The notes under the pieces: generated by a model
What the model was told of the DNA's origin: nothing
Databases searched by the model: none
The model's input: the letters and a program-made list of their open reading frames with translations, nothing else
Translations under genes and position numbers: made by a program
NCBI GenBank assembly: GCA_019119935.1
Contig: DWWA01000049.1
Location: 1-64,000, forward strand
Reading direction: 5' to 3'
DNA: 64,000 bases
Source of the DNA: Candidatus Ruthenibacterium merdavium
Lineage (GTDB): Bacteria; Bacillota; Clostridia; Oscillospirales; Ruminococcaceae
Shown: piece after piece, positions 8,825 to 18,061 of the stretch
Layout of the letters: every line of letters begins with the position of its first letter
Position numbering within the stretch: the first letter of the stretch is position 1

Positions 8825-9891
8825 GCAAACGCCCTCCAATCTCTCATAATTTCATCAATTAACTCTGAAACATGCATCATTTTATCCATGCGCCAAACAT
8901 TCGAGCCGCAGAAAAACAGCCCTTCCTCATAGTTTCCTTTCAGCGCTTTGACGAGCGCTTCCATGATGCAGTACGGTGTTTCTTTTTTGGGGCACGGCGT
9001 CAAGCAGTTGACGCAATGCTCTGCCGCCGTCTTTACGCCGCCCGAAAGACGTTCAATAAGCGGAGTGCGCAAAGCGCGCCCCGGCATGCCGACCGGGCTT
9101 TGGACAATTTGAATATCCTCTTTTTTGGCGGCAAGCAGGATATCTTTGAACCCCTGCGAAGCGTCACACTCATAAGTGCCGATAAAGCGGGTTGCCATCT
9201 GAACGCCCGCGGCGCCTTGGCGCGCCATGCAGGCCGCGTCTTTACCGTCCCACACGCCGCCTGCGGCAAATACGGGAATGGCGCGTTTGGCACGTTCTTC
9301 AAAAGGACGCAATGCCTCAACCGTTTCTTTAATGAGGTCTTCCAGCTTTGGGGCGCTGTCGCTTTTGGCCTCTTCTTTGGAAAAGCCCAAATGTCCGCCC
9401 GCTTGCGGCCCTTCCAGCACCACAAAGTCGGGGTAGCGCTCGTGGCGTGTTTCCCACATGCGGCAAATGACGCGCGCCGCGCGCCCGCCCGACACAATCG
9501 GCGCAAGCAGAACGTCTGCGCCCTTTGCAATAGCGGGCAGTTCGTTCGGCAGACCCGCCCCGGACACAATGGCATCTACACCGCTTTTAATGGCGGTCAT
9601 CACGCTTTCGGCATACTGAACCGTTGCCACCATTGCGTTGATGGCCACAAGGCCTTTTTCTTTTGAAAGGCGCTTTGCTTTTTCGATTTCTCTGGCGAGC
9701 ACGCGCAGATTGGCGGCGTTGGGATTTTTGCCGAAATCCGGCTCATCATAGCCGGGAATCGCCGTGCTGATAGTGCCCATCGCACCGCACTCGGCCACCG
9801 CACCCGCAAGACCGCCCATGGAAACGCCGACGCCCATGCCGCCTTGCAAAATGGGAACGTCAAGTGTTCGCGTTCCTAACAAAATGCTCAT
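8821..9891 (-). CDS. FabK/nitronate monooxygenase-like flavoprotein with C-terminal Cys cluster
   Basis: A 356-residue FMN-dependent TIM-barrel protein of the 2-nitropropane dioxygenase-like (NPD) family, which includes FabK and nitronate monooxygenases. Family marks are P-I-L-Q-G-G-M-G near the N terminus, L-E-G-P-Q-A-G-G-H in the middle and V-F-A-A-G-G-V-W later. It is longer than the neighbouring FabK and carries near residue 290 a C-x2-C-x3-C-x7-C cluster that FabK lacks. It overlaps fabK upstream and fabD downstream by four bases each, so it is made with FASII enzymes. It may be a second enoyl-ACP reductase or an accessory enzyme; the substrate is unknown. Confidence 0.75.
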   Translation of the reverse strand: MSILLGTRTLDVPILQGGMGVGVSMGGLAGAVAECGAMGTISTAIPGYDEPDFGKNPNAANLRVLAREIEKAKRLSKEKGLVAINAMVATVQYAESVMTAIKSGVDAIVSGAGLPNELPAIAKGADVLLAPIVSGGRAARVICRMWETRHERYPDFVVLEGPQAGGHLGFSKEEAKSDSAPKLEDLIKETVEALRPFEERAKRAIPVFAAGGVWDGKDAACMARQGAAGVQMATRFIGTYECDASQGFKDILLAAKKEDIQIVQSPVGMPGRALRTPLIERLSGGVKTAAEHCVNCLTPCPKKETPYCIMEALVKALKGNYEEGLFFCGSNVWRMDKMMHVSELIDEIMRDWRAFA

Positions 9892-10838
9892 TCACGCACC
9901 TCATTTCCGAGTGCGGCAGCCGTCCGGCGATAACCGTCGTACATTTCTTCAAAAATCGTGCGCAGGGGCTTTACCTCTTTCAGCATGCCCACCACTTGGC
10001 CAGCCATCAGGCTTCCGGTATCCACGTCGCCGTCGAACACCGCGCGGCGCAGGGAACCGAGCGTGTAGTGCTCCAGCTCCATTTTGTCTGCACCCGCTTT
10101 TTCACGCGATACATATTCGCGCGCCATTTTGTTTTTCAAAATGCGCACAGGTACGCCCGCGATGCGGCCCGTGACAATCGTATCGCTGTCTTTGGCTTTC
10201 AAGACAGCGTTTTTATAATTTTCGTGAATGGGGCATTCCTCACTGGCCAGCAGGCAAGTGCCCAGCTGCACACCGCATGCACCCAGCGCAAACGCTGCCG
10301 CCAGCTGACGGCCGTCGGCAATGCCGCCTGCCGCAATGACAGGAATATCAAACTCGCGGCACACATCCGCCACCTGCGGAACAAGTGCCATCGTCGTCAT
10401 TTCCCCCACGTGGCCGCCGGACTCCGTGCCCTCTGCGATGATGCCGTCCACGCCCAGTGCCGCCAAACGGCGCGCCAAAATGGTGGCGGGAACCACCGGA
10501 TACACCTTACAGCCCGCCTTTTTCCACATCTCAACATAAGCGCCCGGGTTGCCTGCACCGGTTGTGACAACGGGGATTTTCTCCTCGGCAACAATCTCGG
10601 CCATTTTGGGAGCTTCAGGGTTCATCAGCATAATATTGACGCCGAAGGGCTTATCCGTCAGCTCTTTGCAGCGATGAATGTGCTCGCGGAGCATTTCGGC
10701 ATTCATGCCGCCCGCGCCAATTAAGCCCAGCGCACCCGCGTTGGACACGGCCGCCGCAAATTCACCCGTGGCGATATTCGCCATACCGCCTTGGATAAAC
10801 GGAAATTCAATTCCCAAAATTTCATTTAAACGCTTCAT
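9888..10838 (-). CDS. fabK: Enoyl-ACP reductase II FabK
   Basis: A 316-residue FMN-dependent enoyl-ACP reductase that performs the last reduction of each FASII cycle. It opens with L-G-I-E-F-P-F-I-Q-G-G-M-A, has G-A-G-N-P-G and G-T-E-S-G-G-H-V-G segments, and V-I-A-A-G-G-I-A-D-G-R for phosphate binding. These fit FabK rather than FabI, a short-chain dehydrogenase not seen in the cluster. ATG 10838 lies 16 bases after the fabH stop. The gene directly downstream is a paralogue. Confidence 0.9.
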   Translation of the reverse strand: MKRLNEILGIEFPFIQGGMANIATGEFAAAVSNAGALGLIGAGGMNAEMLREHIHRCKELTDKPFGVNIMLMNPEAPKMAEIVAEEKIPVVTTGAGNPGAYVEMWKKAGCKVYPVVPATILARRLAALGVDGIIAEGTESGGHVGEMTTMALVPQVADVCREFDIPVIAAGGIADGRQLAAAFALGACGVQLGTCLLASEECPIHENYKNAVLKAKDSDTIVTGRIAGVPVRILKNKMAREYVSREKAGADKMELEHYTLGSLRRAVFDGDVDTGSLMAGQVVGMLKEVKPLRTIFEEMYDGYRRTAAALGNEVRE

Positions 10839-10854
10839 ATTCCCTGATACTCCT

Positions 10855-11802
10855 TTAAAATGTCAGCAGCGTGCCGCCCCATGTCAGGCCCGCGCCAAAG
10901 CCCACGCACACGACGCGCGTTCCGGGGCAAAGCAAGCCTTTTTCGTTCATTTCGTCCAGCGCAATGGCAATGCTTGCCGCCGACGTATTGGCGTAAGTCT
11001 GCATGTTTTTATAAAACTTTTCGGCCGGTGCGTTCAGCTTTTTCATGACATGATCGATAATGCGTCCGTTGGCTTGATGGCAAACCACATAGTCAATATC
11101 GTCCATCGTCATTTTGGCGCTGTCCAGCACCTGCATGACACATTTCGGCACTGTTTCCGAGGCAAAGCGAAACACAGCTTTGCCCTCCATGTGGACAAAG
11201 TGTTCCTCGCTTGCCGCGCCGCCCGCATGCAGCAGGCTTGCATCGCCTCTCGCGCCCATCACACAGCGGTAGTCATGTTTGTCTGATAAGCGAATCACCG
11301 CCGCACCTGCACCGTCGCCAAACAGGACACAAGTATTTCGGTCAGTCATATCCAGCACGCGGCTGATAGACTCCGAGCCGATGACAAGCGCATACTCTCC
11401 TGTTACACTTCCACCCGCAAGGAGGCTGCGCGCCGTTTCCAGCGCTGTAATAAACCCGGTGCACGCGGCGTTCACATCAAACGCCGGGGCGCTTTCCGGC
11501 AGAGAAAGCGCCCCGTGCACTTCACAGGCCAGCGAAGGCATGGCGTGGTCGGCGGTAAAAGTCGCCGCAACGCAAAGGCCAATTTGCTCCGCGCTGATGC
11601 CCGCGCGCTTTAGCGCGGCACGCGCGGCTCCGGCGGCAAGCTGTGCATTCGTTTCCCCTTCTGCGCAAAAATAGCGCTGGGCAATACCGGTGCGCGTGCG
11701 AATCCACTCGTCGCTGGTATCCACCAAACGCGAAAGGTCGTCATTTGTTACCAATCGGCCGGGGACGCATCGTCCGGTTCCCACAATTTCAATTCCCGTC
11801 AT
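10855..11802 (-). CDS. fabH: 3-oxoacyl-ACP synthase III FabH
   Basis: A 315-residue initiating condensing enzyme that joins an acyl-CoA primer to malonyl-ACP. The catalytic residues are visible: Cys114 in N-A-A-C-T-G-F, His242 in C-H-Q-A-N and Asn272 in [14 protein letters not shown] closes the protein as usual. The start overlaps the accA stop by four bases. Whether it prefers acetyl-CoA or branched primers is not readable from sequence. Confidence 0.95.
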   Translation of the reverse strand: MTGIEIVGTGRCVPGRLVTNDDLSRLVDTSDEWIRTRTGIAQRYFCAEGETNAQLAAGAARAALKRAGISAEQIGLCVAATFTADHAMPSLACEVHGALSLPESAPAFDVNAACTGFITALETARSLLAGGSVTGEYALVIGSESISRVLDMTDRNTCVLFGDGAGAAVIRLSDKHDYRCVMGARGDASLLHAGGAASEEHFVHMEGKAVFRFASETVPKCVMQVLDSAKMTMDDIDYVVCHQANGRIIDHVMKKLNAPAEKFYKNMQTYANTSAASIAIALDEMNEKGLLCPGTRVVCVGFGAGLTWGGTLLTF

Positions 11803-12617
11803 AGCAGCTCCTTTCCGGAGGACTGCAAAAATGCCGCTCCCATGTTTCGGAACTTGCGGTAACGCTGTGCCGCAGGCGACGGCATGCGGTCTGCCGTGTG
11901 CAAAGCCCGGCGAAGCGCTTCGTCTACCGCGGCAAACATGGCCTGCGGGTCTTCGTGCGCGCCCTGCTCCGGCTCTTTAATAATTTCATCGACAACACGC
12001 AGTTCCTTTAAATCCTGCGCCGTCAGTTTCATCACTTCGCACGCTTCGGCACTGCGGGAGGAATCCTTCCACAAAATAGAGGCAAAGCCTTCGGGCGAAA
12101 GCACGGAGTAAACCGCATTTTCAAGCATAAGCACCTGATTGCCCATGGCAATCGCCAGCGCGCCGCCGCTTCCGCCTTCGCCGGTAATCACGGCAATCAG
12201 CGGCACTGTCAGCTCACTCATCACAGCAAGGCACCGCGCAATCGCTTCGCCTTGGCCGCGCTCCTCGGCCTCTAAGCCGGGGTAAGCGCCGGGCGTATCG
12301 ACAAACGTGATAATGGGGCGCCGAAACTTTTCGGCGGCGCGCATCAAGCGCTGGGCTTTTCGGTAGCCCTCCGGGCTGGGCATGCCGAAATTGCATTTCA
12401 TGTTTTCTTCCAAATTTTTGCCCTTGCGATGGCCGATGACCGTCACGGGACGGCCATGAAACAGGGCAATGCCGCCCAAAATGCTGGCATCTTCGCGGCA
12501 CAGCCTGTCACCTTTTTGCTCAAAGAAATCGGTGAAGAGGGCATTGATGTAGTCGGCGGTACCCGGACGGCCGGGGCGGCGCGCCAAAGCGACGCGCTCG
12601 GCAGCGGTATACTCCAT
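11799..12617 (-). CDS. accA: Acetyl-CoA carboxylase carboxyltransferase subunit alpha
   Basis: A 272-residue alpha subunit that pairs with AccD to transfer CO2 from biotin to acetyl-CoA. The crotonase-like core shows [10 protein letters not shown] and [11 protein letters not shown]. The frame is open 14 codons further upstream, but ATG 12617 overlaps the accD stop by one base (TAATG) and GGAGG lies about 10 bases ahead. It is followed by fabH with a four-base overlap. Confidence 0.95.
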   Translation of the reverse strand: MEYTAAERVALARRPGRPGTADYINALFTDFFEQKGDRLCREDASILGGIALFHGRPVTVIGHRKGKNLEENMKCNFGMPSPEGYRKAQRLMRAAEKFRRPIITFVDTPGAYPGLEAEERGQGEAIARCLAVMSELTVPLIAVITGEGGSGGALAIAMGNQVLMLENAVYSVLSPEGFASILWKDSSRSAEACEVMKLTAQDLKELRVVDEIIKEPEQGAHEDPQAMFAAVDEALRRALHTADRMPSPAAQRYRKFRNMGAAFLQSSGKELL

Positions 12618-13492
12618 TACAATGCACCTCCTTTGCTGTGCAGCCGCAGAATTCGGCATAACGTATCTTTCATTTCACCGCGCGGCACAACGGCATCCAC
12701 AAAGCCGTGTTCTTCCAAATATTCCGCGCGCTGAAAGCCTTCAGGCAGTTTTTGCTTAATCGTCTGCTCAATCACACGCGGCCCGGCAAAGGCAATCAGT
12801 GCTCCCGGCTCAGCCACGGTGATATCGCCCAAAGAGGCAAAGCTCGCTGTCACACCGCCCGTGGTGGGATGGGTCAGCCATGCAATGTAAAGGCCGCCCG
12901 CGTCCTGAAAGCGCGTGATGGCGGCGGCGGTTTTGCCCATTTGCATGAGGGACAAAATGCCCTCCTGCATGCGTGCACCGCCCGACGCGCAGAAAATCAC
13001 AAGCGGCACACGGGACTTACGGGCGGCATCGGCGGCGCGCGCCACTTTTTCACCCACGGCAACGCCCATGCTGCCCATCATGAAACGGCTGTCCATCACG
13101 ACAGCCACCAAAGGCATTCCGCACACACGCCCTTTTGCCGCCACGACGGCCTCTGCAAGCGCTGTACCGGCACGCTGCACCGCAAGCTTTTCATCATAGC
13201 CGGGAAATTCCAGCGCGTTGCGCGCAGTCAAACGGTCGTCAAGCTCGCGGAACGTGCCGGGGTCGAGCAGCATGGAAAGGCGCATATACGCGCTGATGGG
13301 GCGGTGATGGCCGCAGTGCGGGCAGACGTACAGCGCCTTATCCCACTGCGCTTTCGTCACTGCCTCACCGCAGGCACTGCACTGCTCAAATACAGCGGGC
13401 GCATTCGCGCGCTGAACGGACGCCGCGCGTCCCTCGCGCAGAATTTTCAGCCGAAGCAATCGCTGTTTTCTTTGTGAAAAGCGTTCGTTCAA
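12617..13492 (-). CDS. accD: Acetyl-CoA carboxylase carboxyltransferase subunit beta
   Basis: A 291-residue beta subunit with the N-terminal zinc ribbon (Cys38, Cys41, Cys57, Cys60) and the crotonase-like core ([19 protein letters not shown]). Translation appears to begin at TTG 13492, directly after the accC stop, with GGAGG inside the end of accC about 8 bases ahead. This rare start and tight packing suggest tuned subunit stoichiometry. Confidence 0.93.
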   Translation of the reverse strand: MNERFSQRKQRLLRLKILREGRAASVQRANAPAVFEQCSACGEAVTKAQWDKALYVCPHCGHHRPISAYMRLSMLLDPGTFRELDDRLTARNALEFPGYDEKLAVQRAGTALAEAVVAAKGRVCGMPLVAVVMDSRFMMGSMGVAVGEKVARAADAARKSRVPLVIFCASGGARMQEGILSLMQMGKTAAAITRFQDAGGLYIAWLTHPTTGGVTASFASLGDITVAEPGALIAFAGPRVIEQTIKQKLPEGFQRAEYLEEHGFVDAVVPRGEMKDTLCRILRLHSKGGAL

Positions 13493-14887
13493 TTAGGCTT
13501 CCTCCTGTTCCGCGGGCAGTTTGCATCGTTCGCCCCAATGCAGCAAATCCTGTAAATTCTGTTCAATAAAACTGGTGTCGTAAGTGCCGCGCAAAAAATC
13601 CGGATGGTGCAGAATCAGATGCGCCAGCTCGGCACCGGTAGGATATCCTTCTACGACAAATTCCTCCAGTGCGCGCCGCATTTTGCGCACGGCTTCAAGG
13701 CGTGTGGGGGCATGAACAATAATTTTTGCCACCATGGAATCGTAAAAGGGACTTAACTCACACCCGTTATAAAGCGCTGAGTCCACACGAACGCCGCACC
13801 CGCCGGGAAAATGCAGAAACTTCGTTTTTCCGGGCGAGGGGCGGAAATCGGCCGTGGGGTCTTCCGCATTGACGCGCACTTCAATGGCATGTCCCTTGAT
13901 GGCCGCTTCTTCCTGTGTAAACGAAAGCGGCAGTCCGGCAGCCACGCGCAGCTGTTCGCGCACCAAGTCAATTCCCGTGACCATTTCCGTGACGGGGTGC
14001 TCTACCTGAATACGGGTGTTCATTTCAATAAAATAATAATTTCCGTCGGGCGCAAGCACAAATTCAATCGTACCGGCGCCCTCATAGCCGCAGGCTCTTG
14101 CGGCGGCTACCGCGTCGCGTCCCATACGCTCACGCAGTTCCTGAGAAAGTGCTTTCGACGGCGATTCCTCCATCAGCTTTTGGTTTTTGCGCTGAATGGA
14201 GCAGTCGCGCTCGCCTAAGTGCACGACGTTTCCAAACTGGTCGGCCATAATTTGAAACTCAATATGGCGCGGATTAAGCACCAGCTTTTCTAAGTACATT
14301 TCGCCGTTGCCAAAGCAAGCCACCGCTTCCGATTGTGCCGCGGCAAAGCTGCTTTTGATGTCCTCCGGGCGGTATACCCGGCGCATGCCGCGCCCGCCGC
14401 CGCCCGCGCTGGCCTTCAAAAGCACGGGATAGCCAATGCGCTCGGCTTCACGCGCGGCCTGCTCGGCATCCTGCAAAGTTCCGTTCGAGCCGGGCACAAC
14501 AGGCACACCCGCCTGCTGCATTAAAGCGCGGGCGCTGGCTTTGTTGCCCATTTTGCGGATGACATCGCCGGACGGGCCGATGAATTTTAAGCCGCATTTG
14601 GTGCAAAGATCGGCAAATTCATCGTTTTCCGATAAAAAGCCATAACCCGGATGAATGGCTTGACAGCCGCTTTCTACGGCGGCTGTCAAGATGGCGGTTT
14701 GGTTCAAATAGCTTTGCGCCGCTTTCGGCGGGCCGATGCAAACGGCCATCGTCGCCAGCTGAACGTGCAGGGCGTTTGCGTCGGCGGTGGAATAAACCGC
14801 GACGGTTTCAATGTCCAGCTCGCGGCACGCGCGGATAATGCGCACGGCAATCTCCCCGCGGTTTGCAATTAAAATTCGTTTCAACAT
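13493..14887 (-). CDS. accC: Biotin carboxylase subunit AccC
   Basis: A 464-residue ATP-grasp enzyme that carboxylates the biotin on AccB using ATP and bicarbonate. It starts M-L-K-R-I-L-I-A-N-R-G-E-I-A and shows the glycine-rich K-A-S-A-G-G-G-G-R-G-M loop, E-R-D-C-S-I-Q-R and E-M-N-T-R-I-Q-V-E-H-P-V-T-E. The frame is open 26 codons further upstream, but ATG 14887, four bases after the accB stop, is the correct start by homology. Normal length. Confidence 0.95.
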   Translation of the reverse strand: MLKRILIANRGEIAVRIIRACRELDIETVAVYSTADANALHVQLATMAVCIGPPKAAQSYLNQTAILTAAVESGCQAIHPGYGFLSENDEFADLCTKCGLKFIGPSGDVIRKMGNKASARALMQQAGVPVVPGSNGTLQDAEQAAREAERIGYPVLLKASAGGGGRGMRRVYRPEDIKSSFAAAQSEAVACFGNGEMYLEKLVLNPRHIEFQIMADQFGNVVHLGERDCSIQRKNQKLMEESPSKALSQELRERMGRDAVAAARACGYEGAGTIEFVLAPDGNYYFIEMNTRIQVEHPVTEMVTGIDLVREQLRVAAGLPLSFTQEEAAIKGHAIEVRVNAEDPTADFRPSPGKTKFLHFPGGCGVRVDSALYNGCELSPFYDSMVAKIIVHAPTRLEAVRKMRRALEEFVVEGYPTGAELAHLILHHPDFLRGTYDTSFIEQNLQDLLHWGERCKLPAEQEEA

Positions 14888-14891
14888 TGCC

Positions 14892-15347
14892 TCACAGCTC
14901 CCGCACAATAAAAAGTGGATCGTCAAAGCCGACCAGTTCTCCGTCCTCGACGGGACATTCCTCAATCACGCAGTCAAACGGCGCCGGAATTTCATTGATC
15001 ATTTTCATGGCTTCAATAATGCATACCGTACTGCCTTTTTTCACCGTATCGCCCACCTTGACAAAGGCAGGCTTGCCCGGTTCCGACGCTGCGTAAAACG
15101 TGCCGACCAGCGGCGCTTTAATGCAAGCGCCGGGCTGTGCAGCCGCTTCGGGCGCAGGAACCGCTGTGGGCATCGGGGCAGCAGGGGCGGCTGCCATCGG
15201 CACGGCGGGCATTGCCGCCGGAACAGGCGCCGGCGCACAGACCGTGCGTTCCAGCACAAGCTTTGCTTCCCCTTCGCAATATTCAAGACGTGTCATTGTG
15301 CCGGCGTCAAACGCCTCCACCAGTCGAAACAGCGTTTCCTGCGTCAT
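14892..15347 (-). CDS. accB: Biotin carboxyl carrier protein AccB
   Basis: A 151-residue carrier. The C-terminal biotinyl domain (about 72-151) carries E-A-M-K-M with the biotinylated Lys115. An Ala/Pro-rich linker (about 38-70) joins it to a short N-terminal helix. ATG 15347 is chosen because GGAGGGA lies about 6 bases ahead; an upstream TTG in frame would swallow that site. It follows acpP by 21 bases and runs into accC. Confidence 0.93.
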   Translation of the reverse strand: MTQETLFRLVEAFDAGTMTRLEYCEGEAKLVLERTVCAPAPVPAAMPAVPMAAAPAAPMPTAVPAPEAAAQPGACIKAPLVGTFYAASEPGKPAFVKVGDTVKKGSTVCIIEAMKMINEIPAPFDCVIEECPVEDGELVGFDDPLFIVREL

Positions 15348-15368
15348 GGGATGTCCCTCCTCTACCAA

Positions 15369-15593
15369 TTAAGCGTGTGCTTCCAAGTACTCCACGATAT
15401 CGCCGACTGTTTTCATCTTCGTCAGCTCGTCGTCGGGAATGCTGATTTCCAGTGCTTCTTCGATTGCCATGTTCAGTTCTACGGCGTCGAGGCTGTCTGC
15501 ATCGAGGTCTTCTGCCAAGTTTGCCTCTAATGTTACCTGATCAGCGTCACAGCTCAGAGTTTCTACAATAATATCGCGCACTTTTTCAAACAT
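15369..15593 (-). CDS. acpP: Acyl carrier protein
   Basis: A 74-residue acidic four-helix carrier that holds growing acyl chains on phosphopantetheine. The attachment site is Ser34 in D-A-D-S-L-D-A-V-E. It is the first gene of the fatty-acid operon, about 70 bases downstream of a sigma-A-like promoter and an AT-rich palindrome. Normal length. Confidence 0.96.
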   Translation of the reverse strand: MFEKVRDIIVETLSCDADQVTLEANLAEDLDADSLDAVELNMAIEEALEISIPDDELTKMKTVGDIVEYLEAHA

Positions 15594-15637
15594 GATTCGT
15601 TCCTACTTTCTTCGTCAAAATATTTCAATAATTTTAT

Positions 15638-15665
15638 TTAAAATAATTTAAGTAAAATTATTTAA
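15638..15665. promoter_or_regulatory. Candidate operator of the fab operon
   Basis: An imperfect inverted repeat with 11-12-base arms (TTAAAATAATTT and AAATTATTTAA) around five bases. It sits at or just after the expected transcription start of the acpP-led operon. The operon encodes its own MarR-type regulator, so this is the obvious candidate site. Binding is inferred, and the AT-rich arms could arise by chance. Confidence 0.4.
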
Positions 15666-15669
15666 GCTT

Positions 15670-15697
15670 ATTTTAGCAAAAACTGTAAAAATGTCAA
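15670..15697 (-). promoter_or_regulatory. Sigma-A promoter of the fab operon
   Basis: On the minus strand, TTGACA (15697-15692) and TAAAAT (15675-15670) are 16 bases apart. It is the only good promoter ahead of acpP and would drive all 13 genes. Confidence 0.65.
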
Positions 15698-15860
15698 GTG
15701 TAATTTTGTTGTTTACAATTTTTTCACCTGCCTGTACAAAAAATTCATAGATTGCTCTTGCAAACAGAACAATTTACCCTCCCTTTGTTTTCAGGCCGCA
15801 TGCAGGGCTGCATGTTTTTCAACCCATTCCCATATAGATACGACAAAAGGAGGGGCTAAT

Positions 15861-16511
15861 ATGCAGCAGCTTGTCACAAATATTTTAGAGGGGTTTGGTT
15901 ATTGGGGCGTTTTGTTTCTCATCGCAGTGGAAAATCTGTTCCCTCCGATTCCGAGTGAAGTGATTCTCACGTTCGGCGGTTTTCTCACCACCTATACGCG
16001 CCTGACGGTGTTTGGAGTCATTATTTTTTCTACCATCGGAAGTTTGGCTGGTGCGCTGGTGCTGTACGCTGTCGGGAGAAAACTGGGGCTGGAAGGCATT
16101 TGCCGCTTGCTGTCAGGGCGTGCAGGCAGGCTTTTAAAAACGGATGCCGACGACGTGACACGCGCTGTCAAACGGTTTCAGGAAAAGGGCTGGCCGAGCA
16201 TTTTTTATTTGCGCTGTGTGCCGATTCTGCGCAGTTTAATTTCCATTCCCGCAGGCATTGCCGGAATGCCCTTGCTTCCTTTTATTCTGCTTACGACAGC
16301 GGGCAGCATTGTGTGGAACACGCTTCTTGTCTGCCTTGGCGCCTTTGCCGGTGCGCGCTGGCAAAGCGTTGCTGCCGTATTCTCACAAATGGGGGATGCG
16401 GTTAAACTGGCTCTGATTGTCACCCTTTTTGTCTTTTGTGTCTATCACATCTTTCAAAAAATACGAAAAAAGGATATAATAAAGGACACACCGCCGCGTT
16501 CGAGCAAATAA
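15861..16511 (+). CDS. DedA-family membrane protein
   Basis: A 216-residue integral membrane protein of the DedA/SNARE-associated (VTT) family, members of which flip lipids such as undecaprenyl phosphate or phosphatidylethanolamine. The first segment has E-N-L-F-P-P-I-P-S-E-V-I-L, and later F-Y-L-R-C-V-P-I-L-R-S marks the conserved arginine-proline reentrant motif. Four to five hydrophobic segments are visible. AAAGGAGG stands ahead of ATG 15861. It diverges from the fab operon. Its substrate is not shown by sequence. Confidence 0.85.
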   Translation: MQQLVTNILEGFGYWGVLFLIAVENLFPPIPSEVILTFGGFLTTYTRLTVFGVIIFSTIGSLAGALVLYAVGRKLGLEGICRLLSGRAGRLLKTDADDVTRAVKRFQEKGWPSIFYLRCVPILRSLISIPAGIAGMPLLPFILLTTAGSIVWNTLLVCLGAFAGARWQSVAAVFSQMGDAVKLALIVTLFVFCVYHIFQKIRKKDIIKDTPPRSSK

Positions 16512-16584
16512 CCCAAATGTTGCAGACGGCGGGATTTCATCGAAGGGCTTAAAAATAAGGAAAGCCCCGAAAAAAGGAGTTTCT

Positions 16585-17301
16585 ATGGAAAACTGGAAAA
16601 TGCGCACCACCGCCCTGCTGGGAGAACAAGCCATGCAGCGCCTTGCCAAAGCCAAAGTGGCCGTGTTCGGACTAGGCGGAGTGGGCGGTCATGCGGTAGA
16701 AGCTTTGGCGCGGGGCGGCATTGGCACGCTGCACCTGTTTGACGGCGACGACATCAGCGAAACGAATTTAAACCGTCAGCTGGCCGCAACCATCGACACC
16801 ATCGGCCGCGACAAAGCCGAAGTGCTGGCACAGCGCTGTTTGCAAATTGCGCCGGGCATTGACGTTCACGCCCACCGCGTATTTTATCTGCCGGAAACGG
16901 CGGACAGCATCCCCTTAGACGATTTTGACTATATCATTGACGCAGTGGACACCGTGAGCGCAAAACTGGAATTGATTGAACGCGCTTATCGTGCAAACGT
17001 CTCGATTATTTGCGCCATGGGATGCGGCAACAAATTAGACCCCACCGCTTTCCGCGTGGCCGATTTGTTCGACACGAAAACCGACCCGCTGGCGCGCGTA
17101 CTGCGCCGGGAAGTAAAAAAGCGCGGAATTGTGCGCTTAAAAGTGGTTTACAGTGAAGAAATGCCGCGCACGCCGTGCGGCGAAACGGAGCAAAAAGGCA
17201 CCGCCGGACGCAGCGCGCCTGCCTCGGTCAGCTTTGTACCGGGCGTTGCCGGGATGATTTTGGCAGGAGAAGTCATCAAAGATTTGGCAAAAATTCGCTA
17301 A
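16585..17301 (+). CDS. tcdA: tRNA threonylcarbamoyladenosine dehydratase TcdA
   Basis: A 238-residue E1-like (ThiF/MoeB) adenylating enzyme that converts t6A37 of tRNA to its cyclic form. The ATP loop G-L-G-G-V-G-G is at 29-35, D-x-x-x-x-x-N-L-N-R-Q follows, and M-G-C-G-N-K-L-D-P and C-G-E-T segments mark the TcdA branch. ATG 16585 has AAAGGAG ahead. It lies 73 bases after the DedA gene on the same strand. ThiF or MoeB is less likely given the missing partner genes and the TcdA-specific segments. Confidence 0.85.
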   Translation: MENWKMRTTALLGEQAMQRLAKAKVAVFGLGGVGGHAVEALARGGIGTLHLFDGDDISETNLNRQLAATIDTIGRDKAEVLAQRCLQIAPGIDVHAHRVFYLPETADSIPLDDFDYIIDAVDTVSAKLELIERAYRANVSIICAMGCGNKLDPTAFRVADLFDTKTDPLARVLRREVKKRGIVRLKVVYSEEMPRTPCGETEQKGTAGRSAPASVSFVPGVAGMILAGEVIKDLAKIR

Positions 17302-17328
17302 AGAATACAGCTGTGTTAAATAACATTA

Positions 17329-17366
17329 GGAGAGCCGCCAACCCCCATGTAGGGGTTGGCGGCTCC
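17329..17366 (+). terminator. Strong GC hairpin after tcdA
   Basis: GGAGAGCCGCCAACCCC pairs with GGGGTTGGCGGCTCC across a short loop, 27 bases after the tcdA stop. There is no clean T-run, so termination efficiency is uncertain. It abuts the dispersed repeat, copy B. Confidence 0.5.
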
Positions 17367-17512
17367 AGTTTGTCGAAAAAGCTTTGCTTTTTCACAAACT
17401 GAAACCCTATCTAAAATGGAAAAGAGGGCTCGGCCCCCTTTTCCAAGCCTTTTTCCCCTTGCAGCCTAGGTTCTTTTTGAATAAGGCGGCGGTTTTTCGA
17501 CACTCTCGTTTT
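17367..17512. repeat. Multi-hairpin intergenic repeat, copy B
   Basis: Reverse-complement copy of 4695-4834, alignable almost end to end with a few substitutions and single-base indels. The hairpin at 17367-17400 matches that of copy A, and the TGGAAAAG-type hairpin (about 17418-17446) keeps its pairing despite base changes. It lies between convergent genes, with the same end facing the neighbouring stop codon as in copy A. Apart from this repeat I see nothing in 17302-17607. Confidence 0.75.
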
Positions 17513-17607
17513 GATTTTGCAGCATTTTGTTCTCAAAATTCAAGGTGGCGAAAAAACTTTTATCCGCACACGCCTTGCTATCTTTAAAATCAATGGCAAA
17601 TGATACG

Positions 17608-18003
17608 TTATTCATGTGTAAATCTTAATAAATACCCGTCGGGATCTTACACCAGAAATTCTTTTTGTTCCAGATACTTCCCGTTCGATTCATATTTACT
17701 TGTCATCATGGGGCGAAATATTGGGTATTGATTGCGTACTACTCGTTGATAAATTTGCTCAATATGATCTGCTTCAATAGAAAAATTCACTCCTCGCCCG
17801 AAAGGATATTCCATTTGGGCAACGTTCCATCCATCTTCATGCATCTCTTCAAACATGAATTGCGACCCCTCAAAAGACAGAAACATGAACCTATCTTCTT
17901 TTCTCTCATACTCCAGCTGAAACCCTAATACATCAAGATAAAATTATCTTGTTTTCTCTATATCTTGAACAGTTAGCTCGGGTATCAATCGATTAAACTT
18001 CAT
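17608..18003 (-). pseudogene. Broken VOC/bleomycin-resistance-type protein with two in-frame TAA codons
   Basis: Read through, this is a 131-codon vicinal-oxygen-chelate (glyoxalase/bleomycin resistance) protein: M-K-F-N-R-L-I-P-E-L-T-V-Q-D-I-E-K-T-R, stop, F-Y-L-D-V-L-G-F and so on to E-F-L-V, stop, D-P-D-G-Y-L-L-R-F. Stops are TAA at 17944-17946 and TAA at 17647-17649, after which the frame continues with family-like sequence to a final TAA at 17608. An open piece lies between the two stops (starting near 17886) but it lacks both ends of the fold. Base composition is AT-rich compared with flanking genes. It is most likely a decayed transferred gene. Confidence 0.75.
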
Positions 18004-18061
18004 TCTATCATCTCCAAACATTCCGGTTTTTCTTGTGAACACTTACTATGAAAGACAAATT

